Numbered from the stretch's first letter, positions 1-6,782 are shown. The stretch is 13,713 nucleotides of DNA from BJHL01 sp035299305 (GCA_035299305.1 DATGWV010000347.1:1-13713), one strand, 5' to 3'. Numbers and translations: made by a program. The notes: generated from the sequence alone by a model not told the origin.

Positions 1-157
1 GGTTGTCGGGCTGGCCGTTCTCGCCCGGGTGGACCATGCCGTTCCAGTTGTAGTTGAGCGGGATGACGAGATCGGTGCCGGCGAGGGCGGAGCCGGCGGC
101 GATGGACAGACCGGCGACAATGGAGCAACCCCAGACAGAGCGAAGACGCGTGGACAT
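1..157 (-). CDS. Secreted protein of unknown function (N-terminal part only)
   Basis: Only the first 52 codons lie in the window; the rest continues beyond position 1. The start is the ATG at 157-155, chosen because a near-perfect Shine-Dalgarno sequence (AAGGAGGG, minus strand) sits three bases upstream and a promoter-like element lies further up. The product begins MSTRLRSV, has a hydrophobic stretch (about residues 8-24) and an Ala-X-Ala-type site at about residues 24-26 (ALAG), which is a typical Sec signal peptide. The mature part starts around TDLVIPLNYNWNG and is rich in Asn, Gly and Pro, as expected for an exported protein. No family can be recognised from so little sequence. It is downstream of rpoZ on the same strand, but a terminator-like hairpin and its own promoter suggest separate transcription. 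Confidence 0.75.
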   Translation of the reverse strand, partial: MSTRLRSVWGCSIVAGLSIAAGSALAGTDLVIPLNYNWNGMVHPGENGQPDN

Positions 158-160
158 AAA

Positions 161-168
161 CCCTCCTT
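161..168 (-). promoter_or_regulatory. Strong ribosome binding site for the secreted protein
   Basis: On the minus strand this reads AAGGAGGG, three bases before the ATG at 157-155. It is one of only two strong Shine-Dalgarno matches noticed in the window and it fixes the start of the partial gene. Confidence 0.8.
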
Positions 169-200
169 GCGAGCGCGCGTGAAAATTTGCACGAGCGTGC

Positions 201-229
201 AGCCTACCACAGGCGGGGCGGTGTCGCAA
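201..229 (-). promoter_or_regulatory. Sigma-70-like promoter candidate
   Basis: On the minus strand a -35-like TTGCGA (229-224) is separated by exactly 17 bases from a -10-like TAGGCT (206-201). Matches to consensus are 4 of 6 and 3 of 6. Transcription would start near position 194, giving a leader of about 37 bases before the secreted protein's ATG. Position and spacing fit, but the -10 match is mediocre and short motifs occur by chance. Confidence 0.4.
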
Positions 230-278
230 GCCCGAAATGGGCGAATAGGGGCGAGATATGTGATGGAGGAAATGGAGA

Positions 279-307
279 AAGCGAGACGGCGGGGTGCGGT
301 CTCGCTT
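279..307 (-). terminator. Probable intrinsic terminator downstream of rpoZ
   Basis: A perfect 9-base inverted repeat, AAGCGAGAC (279-287) and GTCTCGCTT (299-307), encloses an 11-base loop. Read on the minus strand, the stem is followed by a pyrimidine-rich stretch (TCTCCATTTCC) rather than a clean T-run. It lies about 57 bases after the rpoZ stop and before the promoter candidate of the next gene, the right place to end rpoZ transcription. The imperfect T-tract lowers confidence. Confidence 0.5.
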
Positions 308-363
308 GCGTGGGGCAGTTGGTTGTAAAGCAGTGGGGACGGGCTAGCGAACAGAGCCGGCTA

Positions 364-606
364 TTAGAGCAGGGAGCCGCTGGTTTGGTCGGCCTTCTGG
401 TCGAGCTTGCTGGGGTCCCACTCAAGCGTGATCTTGTCCTGCATGATTTCGTCGATCACGACTTCGAGATCGCTGCGGCCATCGCGCGGGACGAGCGGGC
501 GGGCACCGTCGATGAGTTGCTCGAGCCGGCGCTGCACGAGCGCGCACAGCTTGAAGCGGCCACCCATCTTGTTGACAATTTCATCGCTCTTGAGTGCTTC
601 GATCAT
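364..606 (-). CDS. rpoZ: DNA-directed RNA polymerase omega subunit
   Basis: The 80-residue product is the right length for bacterial omega, the small subunit that helps fold and assemble the beta' subunit into core RNA polymerase. It begins MIEALKSDEIVNKMGGRFKL, matching the omega pattern of an N-terminal helix followed by N-x-F-x-L; the central LVQRR..QL..GARPLV and later EVVIDEIMQDKI segments also fit the family. The ATG at 606-604 is chosen because omega proteins begin at this point. The frame stays open upstream, but that part is Arg/Pro-rich and unlike omega. An AGAGG about 13 bases upstream is too distant to be a convincing ribosome site. The gene diverges from the DUF3553 protein. The usual gmk neighbour is not seen, so the genomic setting differs from proteobacteria. 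Confidence 0.88.
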   Translation of the reverse strand: MIEALKSDEIVNKMGGRFKLCALVQRRLEQLIDGARPLVPRDGRSDLEVVIDEIMQDKITLEWDPSKLDQKADQTSGSLL

Positions 607-825
607 AATGACGTGATACCTCTGGCTGCGGCCGGTTGTGCGAGCCGGTCGCAAGTCGTGTGCGGGCAAGGCTTCCCGGGCGCGAAAGCGCGGGCTATGC
701 TTCCCGTGCAAGGCCTCCATGATAGGCATCGCCCCCGGGGGTTTCCGTTCAAGTTTGTGACGGGTTTCGGGCGGCAGATGCGCACAGCGGGCACGGTCCC
801 GGACGGTCTTTGGTCGCCCTGCACT
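607..825. other. Divergent intergenic region between rpoZ and the DUF3553 gene
   Basis: This 219-base region must hold the promoters of both divergent genes, but I could not assign convincing -35/-10 pairs on either strand. A minus-strand TTGAAC and TATCAT are 22 bases apart, too far for a standard sigma-70 promoter. A perfect 10-base palindrome CCCCCGGGGG lies at 732-741 and a bulged GC-rich hairpin with a GAAA loop near 677-697. No RNA gene is recognised. Confidence 0.3.
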
Positions 826-1494
826 ATGCAATCATCGCCATCACGCACATTCGCGAAGGGTGAGAGCGTTATTCACACTGGCAAGCCCGAATGGGGGCCC
901 GGTGACATCGTGTCCGCCGAGGGACAGATGCACGAGGGCAAGCCGTGCCAGCGGCTGACCATTCGCTTTGCGCGAGCCGGGCTCAAGACCATTTCCACGG
1001 CCTTCGCGGAGCTCAAGCCCGCGGAGGACAGCATGAGTCGGCAGCTCATTCATGCCAGCCGGGAAGTGGAGCGGCAGGCAGCGCGTGAGGATGGGAGTGG
1101 CACGAGCGATGGGCCGGCGACGCCGTTGGATAAGTCGATGCGGCGGCGCAGCGCGGAAGAGAGTTTGCTGAAGGTGCCTGAGGATGCGATCGATCCGTTT
1201 CGCACGCCCGTGCAGCGGCTGGAGAGCATGCTGAAGATTTACAAGTGGATGGATTCGCCGGCGGGTGTGCTGGAGTGGGCGACGAGCCAGACGGGGCTGG
1301 GCGACCCGATGTCGATGTTCAACCGGCACGAGCTGGAGCAGCAACTCGACAAGTTCCGGATTGCGGTCGATAACCAGATGAAGAAGCTTTTGCCCGTGGC
1401 TCGCAAGGCGGATGCGGCGGGTGTGCAGCGGGTGCTGTTGACTGCAGGCCCCAGCGCGAAGGCCGCGCTGCGGCGTGTCGACACGATGCGTTGA
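826..1494 (+). CDS. DUF3553 domain protein
   Basis: The product is 222 residues from the ATG at 826. Residues about 11-65 form a DUF3553-like domain: GESVIHTGKPEWGPGDIVSA followed by QRLTIRFARAGLKTISTAFAEL. That small beta-rich module is also found at the C-terminus of some UvrD-type helicases, but its function is not established. Residues 66-120 are charged and probably disordered. Residues about 121-220 are predicted mostly helical (FRTPVQRLESMLKIYKWM, then ELEQQLDKFRIAVDNQMKKL). No signal peptide or membrane segment is visible, so it should be cytoplasmic. There is no clear ribosome site; the frame is open far upstream through the rpoZ antisense, but protein-like sequence begins only near 826. 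It diverges from rpoZ. A role in nucleic-acid metabolism is only a guess from the domain's other contexts. Confidence 0.75.
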   Translation: MQSSPSRTFAKGESVIHTGKPEWGPGDIVSAEGQMHEGKPCQRLTIRFARAGLKTISTAFAELKPAEDSMSRQLIHASREVERQAAREDGSGTSDGPATPLDKSMRRRSAEESLLKVPEDAIDPFRTPVQRLESMLKIYKWMDSPAGVLEWATSQTGLGDPMSMFNRHELEQQLDKFRIAVDNQMKKLLPVARKADAAGVQRVLLTAGPSAKAALRRVDTMR

Positions 1495-1716
1495 GTTTTG
1501 GCAACAAACCACACGTCTGACGGGTGCCGAGCGATGGCTGGCATGGGTGCCGCGCGCGAATCGCAACCGGCGAGCGGTGGGGGACGTTTTTATCAGCAGC
1601 AGGCTTTGGCACGCGGGCGCGGCGAAAGCTGGCAATGTCATTGCATCTCTTCCCTTCACGAACGCGACGCACGAATGCGACGCGAACGACAACAGAAGAT
1701 GCTGAAAGGGAAGCTA

Positions 1717-2001
1717 ATGAACGAGCAAGAGTTCCAGAGCAAGTTGGGCGACCTCATCGATCAGATCGCGGCGATGCCCGAGGATCAACGTGCGCCGCTG
1801 GTCGCGCTGGCTGAAGAGACGAAGGCTCGCCATGAGCGGATGAAGAAAACCGTCGCTGATCTGCAGGAAAGCCTGGACTATCTGCGACTCTCAATCAAGT
1901 ACCTTGTGTTCGATCTGGAAGCCACCCGTCGCGAGAATGACTATCTCCGCAAACTCATCGCTCAGCAGCAGGCTGGCGGCGAGAGCCACGAAGAGGAATA
2001 A
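1717..2001 (+). CDS. Small coiled-coil protein of unknown function
   Basis: The 94-residue product starts MNEQEFQSKLGDLIDQIAAM and is highly charged (Glu, Lys, Arg, Asp), with Leu and Ile in heptad-like spacing. Residues about 35-85 look like one long amphipathic helix or coiled coil ending in RRENDYLRKLIAQQQ. It has no signal peptide, membrane segment or cysteine. The start at 1717 is preferred over the upstream in-frame ATGs (1498 and 1699) because a purine-rich AAAGGGAAG at 1705-1713 precedes it and the upstream reading is low-complexity Arg-rich. I do not recognise a named family. It could be a DNA-binding or scaffold adaptor, but nothing here proves that. It follows the DUF3553 gene after 222 bases, so co-transcription is uncertain. 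Confidence 0.72.
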   Translation: MNEQEFQSKLGDLIDQIAAMPEDQRAPLVALAEETKARHERMKKTVADLQESLDYLRLSIKYLVFDLEATRRENDYLRKLIAQQQAGGESHEEE

Positions 2002-2267
2002 CAACCCCGTCCAACCACCGCTCGACAGTTCGCCAACCTCACCACCAACCACAGCGTTGTGAGCATGTGACGACAGGCAAATGACAGGGATTGCGAGCTT
2101 CGCTCCTGGCTCGCAGCACCGGTCACACGCAGGTCGCCTGAGCGAAGGGAATTTCCCGCCGCTAACCCGGCCCCCGCCGCTCCGTGTGAACGACGCATGA
2201 GAGTACGAACTGTCGAGCGGACCGAAACTTCCCGTGAGGGAAACAGAACCCCCCACTTTCCCCGCAT
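2002..2267 (+). other. Gene-free stretch, possible long leader or small RNA
   Basis: No credible protein is encoded on either strand between 2002 and 2323. The stretch contains a 7-bp hairpin TGCGAGC/GCTCGCA (2092-2098 with 2109-2115), an 11-base palindrome GGGAATTTCCC (2147-2157) and a hairpin TTCCC-GTGA-GGGAA (2229-2242). The two TTCCC/GGGAA copies could pair within themselves or with each other. The region ends in the intrinsic terminator at 2265-2302. No known riboswitch, SRP RNA, RNase P RNA or tmRNA signature was recognised. It may be the 3' tail of the preceding gene, a small RNA, or a regulatory leader of the next gene. Confidence 0.35.
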
Positions 2268-2302
2268 ATCCGGACACCGAAAGGTGTCCGGATGTGATTT
2301 TT
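2265..2302 (+). terminator. Intrinsic terminator with GAAA tetraloop
   Basis: A perfect 11-bp stem, ATCCGGACACC (2268-2278) and GGTGTCCGGAT (2283-2293), closes on a GAAA loop. It extends by C-G, A-T and one T-G pair to 14 bp (2265-2296) and is followed by ATTTTT (2297-2302). This is a textbook factor-independent terminator for plus-strand transcription; the minus strand has no T-run on its other side. It lies 264 bases after the stop of the small coiled-coil gene and only 21 bases before the ATG at 2324. Confidence 0.88.
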
Positions 2303-2323
2303 GGGTTGGTGATACGATTGCGG

Positions 2324-4360
2324 ATGCTGATGACTTCGACGCGGGCGTGGGCTCTTTCCATCGTGATGGCGGCGGGTGCGTGTATGCACGCGCGCGGGCA
2401 GGATGGCGTGCTGGACCGCAACCTGGGTCGGCAGCCCGAAGGCATCGAGATGTTGGATGCGGGCTCGGACCTGAAGCAGTTGATGGACATGCCGCGCGGG
2501 GAGAAGGGACCGTGGCGGTATCTGCTCACGATTGACTCGACGCGCGCGACTGATACGGGGCAGGTGGATGAGACGGGCGCGAACGTGGGCAAGTTCGCGT
2601 ATCGGCGCGTGTCGCATGTCGCGCTCGTGCTTGAGACTCGGCCTGAACTGGTGGATGGCGACAAGCGGACGTATTACCTGACGATGGAGCAGGCGGCGGT
2701 GGATGCCGCGACAGCGGCGGACGGCGACAAGAAGGCGGTTCGCGACTTGCCCAAACCCGATGCGATGATCGCGCCGCCTCGCGAAGGCGAGACGATGTTT
2801 GCGCGCATCCTGCCACGGACGATGGGCATTCGCGGCACGCTGGTGATGGATCGCGAGGGATGGATTGATTCGCTGACGTTTGATTGGGGCGATGATCCTG
2901 ACAGTGATGCGGTGACGCTGTGTCTTGATTTGGAGCGCGTGCTGCGCGGGCTGATGCCGCCCATGCCGGACAGAGATATCGGCAGTGACGCGTCGTGGCA
3001 GTGGGCCGAAACACAGGCGGCGGATGGCGTGCTGATTCCGGTGACACGATTGGTCGATGCAGTGATGCTTGCGGCGCTCGGGGACATGCCTCAGACTGTG
3101 ACGTTCAAGCAGACGTGGACGAGTTCGCAGCAGGATTTCGCGGCGGAGCCCGTGAGCCTGGCGTTTGCGAACGCCGACGTGAAGAGCAAGCAACTGATGG
3201 TGACTGGCTCGGGCCAGAGCACCTGGGAAATGCATGATGATGCGTCGCCCTTGCCCAAGGAAGGATCGATGGCGGTGGATACGTCCGGCGCGTCAACGTG
3301 GCGGCCCAAGGACCAGCCGGATGCGGCGTTGATTGACGCGCGGATGTCGGAGACGACGGAGTGGACGATTCGTGAGTTGGACGAGCCGCTCGCAGTGTTT
3401 CCGGAGCAGGACGAGGGACTGCCGGAGTATCAGGTTGATCCGCTGCGGCTGAGCACGCCTGTGGAGTTTGAGCAGGCGGTAGGGTTCATGGAGCGGCAGC
3501 TTGCGGACTTGGAGTTGGCGCTGCAGCCGGGCGCGGCTGCGGCGCGCGAGCAGGCGGGTGAGGGGGAGCCGGTGGATGTGCAACTGAACTTTGTGCTGGG
3601 TGTGCCGCTGCGCGCGAAGGTGCAGGTGGAGCAGATGGATCGGCAGGAGAGTGCGCTGGGCACGGTGGATGAGACGACGGCGTTTCGCGTGGACGGTGAG
3701 ATCACGGTGACGCTGGATGAGGTTGATGAGAAGGTCGGCTATCGCGGCACGCTGGTGATTGACAAGGCGGGCGGCGTGGAGTTAGAGCAACTTGCTGTGG
3801 GGCCGGCGGAGCAGACGATTGCGCCGCAGAGTGCGCTCAAGGCGTTTGTCGGCAAGCCCATGAAGTTCACGATGACGACGGCGGGCATGATCGTCGTGGA
3901 GACTGATGAGCTTGAGCGCGGCACGGACCTGGGTGTGCGGTACATCCTCACTGAGGTTGTGGATGGCTTTCGGCAGATGCAAGTGGGGCGGCCGTTTGAT
4001 GGGATGCGCATGGGCCAGACCAATGTGAGGGTGACGGGCGGCGAGAAGCCTGAGGGTGTGCAGGTGCTGACGACATTGACGCTGGAGGGAACGGAGCCGC
4101 GCATTGTGCGGGAGACGCAGTTGCTGCGTGCGGCGACGCGGGAGAGTGATTTGTTCACGTTGACGCCGCTCATTAAGGATGCGCGGGTGAAGACGAGCTA
4201 TTACCACGAACTGGCTGTCGAGGATGGTTCGGCGTGGTTGCCCAAGCGCGGCAAGCGCGGTGATGTGCATCGCACGACGGCGACGTATGAGCGCGGGGGC
4301 GTGGAGGGCACGGGCCAGAAGGTCATGGTGCGGGCGGTGATTTTCGAGAGTATCGAATAA
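2324..4360 (+). CDS. Large exported protein of unknown function with two similar halves
   Basis: The product is 678 residues from the ATG at 2324; the ATG at 2330 is equally possible. The frame opens at 2234, but that start would place the terminator inside the gene. Residues 1-26 form a signal peptide with hydrophobic core WALSIVMAAGACM. AGAC with Cys20 is a poor lipobox, so signal peptidase I cleavage near MHARGQ is more likely. The mature protein is acidic, rich in Thr and Val and apparently beta-rich, with no membrane helix. RGTLV(M/I)D occurs at residues 170-176 and 474-480, each in a strand-rich setting, suggesting two related halves joined by a charged linker (about 340-430). I recognise no family and no catalytic motif. 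The next two genes, 73 bases downstream, are probably functionally linked. Confidence 0.78.
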   Translation: MLMTSTRAWALSIVMAAGACMHARGQDGVLDRNLGRQPEGIEMLDAGSDLKQLMDMPRGEKGPWRYLLTIDSTRATDTGQVDETGANVGKFAYRRVSHVALVLETRPELVDGDKRTYYLTMEQAAVDAATAADGDKKAVRDLPKPDAMIAPPREGETMFARILPRTMGIRGTLVMDREGWIDSLTFDWGDDPDSDAVTLCLDLERVLRGLMPPMPDRDIGSDASWQWAETQAADGVLIPVTRLVDAVMLAALGDMPQTVTFKQTWTSSQQDFAAEPVSLAFANADVKSKQLMVTGSGQSTWEMHDDASPLPKEGSMAVDTSGASTWRPKDQPDAALIDARMSETTEWTIRELDEPLAVFPEQDEGLPEYQVDPLRLSTPVEFEQAVGFMERQLADLELALQPGAAAAREQAGEGEPVDVQLNFVLGVPLRAKVQVEQMDRQESALGTVDETTAFRVDGEITVTLDEVDEKVGYRGTLVIDKAGGVELEQLAVGPAEQTIAPQSALKAFVGKPMKFTMTTAGMIVVETDELERGTDLGVRYILTEVVDGFRQMQVGRPFDGMRMGQTNVRVTGGEKPEGVQVLTTLTLEGTEPRIVRETQLLRAATRESDLFTLTPLIKDARVKTSYYHELAVEDGSAWLPKRGKRGDVHRTTATYERGGVEGTGQKVMVRAVIFESIE

Positions 4361-4433
4361 ACAAGTTGGTATATGCCGTATTGCGAGGTGTTCGCGTTCT
4401 GCACGCAGAGCGTGAGGCCTCTATCCTGCGATA

Positions 4434-5615
4434 ATGGCACGAACGGCTTCCTCGTGGGTTTCTTCGCCGCAGTTGTTGCCACCCGCAAGTCCATGGGCGT
4501 GGTGGAGCAGATTGCTGTACGCTGGGCGGTTGGCGATTTCACCCAGCCGGGTGCTGACGGCGTTTTTTCTTTTGGTGATGCTGGGCGCGCTGGTGCGCAT
4601 TCCTGATTTGTTCGCGACGTATGCGAGTGACGGGATCGCGGTGAAGTCGCTACCGAGTGACTTGGCCGAGGCGCGGTCGGCGTTGATGCATGAGCAGTTG
4701 CGCGATGATCGGTATTTCGCGGCGGCTCAGACGTTTGTAGGGACGCCTGTCGCGCTGTTGCGAGCGCATCCGCAGTGGATTCTGGGGCTTTTGCTGCCTG
4801 CAGCGGTGTTGTGGGGATTGCTGGGCGGCGTGATTTCGCGCGGGGCTTCGATTGAGTTTGGGCTGGGCACCAGCGCGCCGTGGTCCAAGTGCATGGGGCA
4901 GGCGTTGTCGCGCTGGCAGAGCCTGGCGATGGCGACGCTGGGGCCTTTGCTGCTCGCGGCGATTGTGCTTGCGATGCTACCGGTCTTTGGGAAGTTGCTG
5001 GATGTGCGCGGCGTGCAGTACGTTGCTGGCGCGTTGTATGTGGTGCCTTTGCTGCTGAGCTTTGTGGCGGCGGGGCTGGTGATTGTTTTTCTGCTCAGCC
5101 TGCCCATGCTGGTGGCGGGCGTGATGAGCGAAGGCGGCGAAGCGCTGGAAGCGGTGCAGCGGGCGTTTGCGTACGTGCTGGCGCAGCCGGCGCGGCTGGC
5201 GGGCGCGCTGTTGGTGTTGAGTGCGCTCGGTGTCGCGCTGCTGGCGCTGGTCGCGCTGCTGACGCAGCTTTCGCTGTATACGAGTTCGCAGCTTACGACG
5301 CTGTGGGTGAGTGAATCGACGCGCGAAGCATTGGCTTCGCAGGCGATGCGGGGTGAGGCGAGCGAGTTTGGCGGCGCGACTGGCGCTGTGGGCACGACGG
5401 GCATGCTGGTGGGGTTCTGGGTCAAGCTCGCGCTGGCGATTGCGCCGAGCGTGCTGGTGAGCTTTGTGTTCTGCGCGGGCAGCGTGCTGTATCTGAGCAT
5501 GCGGCAGGCGGTGGATGGGCAGCATCTCAGTGATATCTGGGACCCGGCGGCGGGGCCGCGGGTGATTGTGCCTGCGACTGTTGAGAGTGACAGCGGCGAC
5601 GGGGATGACGCGTGA
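4434..5615 (+). CDS. Polytopic inner-membrane protein of unknown function
   Basis: The 393-residue product has hydrophobic segments at about residues 40-57, 115-134, 163-184, 197-228 (one long or two short), 255-279 and 328-354, giving six or seven membrane helices. The 40-residue N-terminus (including SPWAWWSRLLYAGRLAIS) is amphipathic and precedes the first helix. A hydrophilic segment (58-112) lies between helices 1 and 2. The acidic C-terminal tail ends DSGDGDDA. The loop GEALEAVQRAFAYVLAQPAR after helix 4 resembles cytoplasmic loops of generic multi-pass proteins, but no transporter or enzyme motif is visible. No ribosome site precedes the ATG at 4434. GATAAT at 4430-4435 overlaps the start and resembles a -10 box, so a later start cannot be excluded. 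It shares a 4-base overlap with the next gene. Confidence 0.75.
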   Translation: MARTASSWVSSPQLLPPASPWAWWSRLLYAGRLAISPSRVLTAFFLLVMLGALVRIPDLFATYASDGIAVKSLPSDLAEARSALMHEQLRDDRYFAAAQTFVGTPVALLRAHPQWILGLLLPAAVLWGLLGGVISRGASIEFGLGTSAPWSKCMGQALSRWQSLAMATLGPLLLAAIVLAMLPVFGKLLDVRGVQYVAGALYVVPLLLSFVAAGLVIVFLLSLPMLVAGVMSEGGEALEAVQRAFAYVLAQPARLAGALLVLSALGVALLALVALLTQLSLYTSSQLTTLWVSESTREALASQAMRGEASEFGGATGAVGTTGMLVGFWVKLALAIAPSVLVSFVFCAGSVLYLSMRQAVDGQHLSDIWDPAAGPRVIVPATVESDSGDGDDA

Positions 5616-5917
5616 GCATGATCTGGGGTGAAGTCGCTGGTGACTCGTCGCGCGAGCGGAGCGTGCGTGTGGCGGGTGCGCTGGCGGAATTGGCGCAAAC
5701 GCAGTTGTTGATTTCGCAAGGCGGTGTGATGACTCCCGTGCAGGCGCGCGTGACTGATCTGCCTGGGATGATTGAGGCGGAGATCGCAGCAATCGGCACG
5801 GTGGTGCTGGAAGCGCCGCGACTGGGCGCGAGGTTCACGCTCTCGGCGGAGACTGCGATGTGGGAAGCGCCCACGCCGCAGGTTGCCGAGATGCTGCGAG
5901 CGAAGTTTCGCTCGTGA
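5612..5917 (+). CDS. Small protein of unknown function, coupled to the membrane protein
   Basis: The 101-residue product starts with GTG at 5612-5614, overlapping the TGA (5613-5615) of the membrane protein gene in a GTGA arrangement typical of translational coupling. An ATG two codons later (5618) is an alternative. A GGGG about nine bases upstream may serve as ribosome site. The sequence has no signal peptide or membrane helix. It has Ala/Glu-rich N-terminal helices (RVAGALAELAQTQLLISQGG) and a middle part likely to be beta (ARVTDLPGMIEAEIAAIGTV, then LGARFTLSAETAMWEAP). I know no family. The overlap implies co-expression with the membrane protein. It converges on motB with a 25-base gap. 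Confidence 0.65.
   Translation: MSMIWGEVAGDSSRERSVRVAGALAELAQTQLLISQGGVMTPVQARVTDLPGMIEAEIAAIGTVVLEAPRLGARFTLSAETAMWEAPTPQVAEMLRAKFRS
5897..5914. repeat. Inverted repeat at the convergent gene ends
   Basis: CGAGCGAA (5897-5904) and TTCGCTCG (5907-5914) form a perfect inverted repeat with two bases between, so the RNA hairpin would have about 7 bp and a four-base loop. It covers the last codons of the small protein gene and lies about 29 bases beyond the motB stop. Neither side has a T-run, so it is not a standard intrinsic terminator. It may protect or weakly end both convergent transcripts. Confidence 0.35.
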
Positions 5918-5942
5918 AGTGAGCGCGCGTGGATGCGCTGCG

Positions 5943-6782
5943 TTACTTCGCGCCTTCGGCGTAGGGGTCTTCGGGCACGGGGTAGTTGGTCACGACGATT
6001 TCGACGCGTTGATTGGGCTTGTCGGCTTTGGTGTCGAAGGTTCGCGCGACAACGCGGTCGGAATCGCCGCACGCGACGACGCGGATGCTGGGCCATTTCA
6101 TGCCCGTTTCGACGAGCGTCTTGGCGACGACGAGGGCGCGGTCGTAGCTGAGTTGGTAGGCCTTGCCGGGATCGCGCATGGTTTCGAAGGGCGCGGCGTG
6201 GCCTCGCACTTCGATGATGAATCGCTGGTCCTTCTGCTTCTGCGAGACTTCGGCGATGGTCTGGCGCGCGGACGGACCCAGCAGCGCGCTCTTGGTGTCA
6301 AACTCGATGAGAGCGGTGACGCGGTCGTAGTCGCTGGGGCGCGGGGCCTGCTGGCTGGGGTGCTTGCCGGTCGGGCCTTCGCTCTTGGTCAGGCCGCCTT
6401 GCTTGTCGCGGAGACGCTTGGCGAGGGCGGCTTCTTCGGGCTTGCTGCTGTTGGGGTTGATGGGGTTGTTGAAGCCTTCGCGAATGCTGATGATGAAGTC
6501 GAGCATTTCATCTGACTGCACCGGGGGCGAGCCTGAGCCGGCGCCTTCGGAAGTGCCGCCGCCTTTGGGGCCCATGTTCATTGCAAGCAGAATGACGAAG
6601 AAGCCCATGAGAAGCGCGACGTTGTCGGCGAAGGAGATGAGCCACTCGGGCGCGCCTTCTTCGCCGTGGCCGCCGCCACCGTGACCACCGCCGTGACCGT
6701 GACCGCCGCCATGGCTTCCACCACCGTGCGAATCACCGCCGTGTTCTCCGCCACCGTGTTCTTCTTTGTGCTCATCAGCCAT
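5943..6782 (-). CDS. motB: Flagellar motor stator protein MotB
   Basis: The 279-residue product is the peptidoglycan-anchored half of the ion-driven MotA/MotB stator. Residues 1-40 are an unusual cytoplasmic head with 20 Gly and 9 His. One membrane helix follows (about 47-70, EWLISFADNVALLMGFFVIL); Asp53 in FAD matches the ion-carrying Asp of MotB. A linker (71-150) contains the plug region. Residues about 155-265 are OmpA/MotB-like: IEVRGHA (189-196), LSYDRALVVAKTLVE (211-225) and NQRVEIVV (257-264). The usual GHTD reads GHAA, so the aspartate that contacts diaminopimelate in OmpA-type domains is missing, whereas Arg215 is kept. It follows motA by 17 bases, with a weak AAGGTG ribosome site. 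The neighbourhood shows no other flagellar gene. A MotB-like stator for another motor is possible but less likely. Confidence 0.85.
   Translation of the reverse strand: MADEHKEEHGGGEHGGDSHGGGSHGGGHGHGGGHGGGGHGEEGAPEWLISFADNVALLMGFFVILLAMNMGPKGGGTSEGAGSGSPPVQSDEMLDFIISIREGFNNPINPNSSKPEEAALAKRLRDKQGGLTKSEGPTGKHPSQQAPRPSDYDRVTALIEFDTKSALLGPSARQTIAEVSQKQKDQRFIIEVRGHAAPFETMRDPGKAYQLSYDRALVVAKTLVETGMKWPSIRVVACGDSDRVVARTFDTKADKPNQRVEIVVTNYPVPEDPYAEGAK

Noticed and set aside
572..609. Plus-strand promoter TTGACA with CATAAT
   Set aside because: The hexamers are 26 bases apart, too far for a sigma-70 promoter, and lie inside the rpoZ coding region.
187..825. Upstream part of the long open frame that ends at 1494
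   Set aside because: It runs antisense through rpoZ and has no recognisable protein pattern; DUF3553-like sequence begins only after 826.
2002..2264. Known structured RNA (riboswitch, SRP RNA, RNase P, tmRNA)
   Set aside because: None of the conserved sequence signatures of these RNAs was found by eye; only generic hairpins are present.
1962..2267. 101-codon minus-strand open frame in the gene-free stretch
   Set aside because: No ribosome site, low-complexity composition, and overlap with the end of the small coiled-coil gene; no family resemblance.
2162..3235. 357-codon minus-strand open frame opposite the exported protein gene
   Set aside because: Its Arg/His-rich composition without motifs is typical of an antisense shadow; the opposite strand has a signal peptide and balanced composition.
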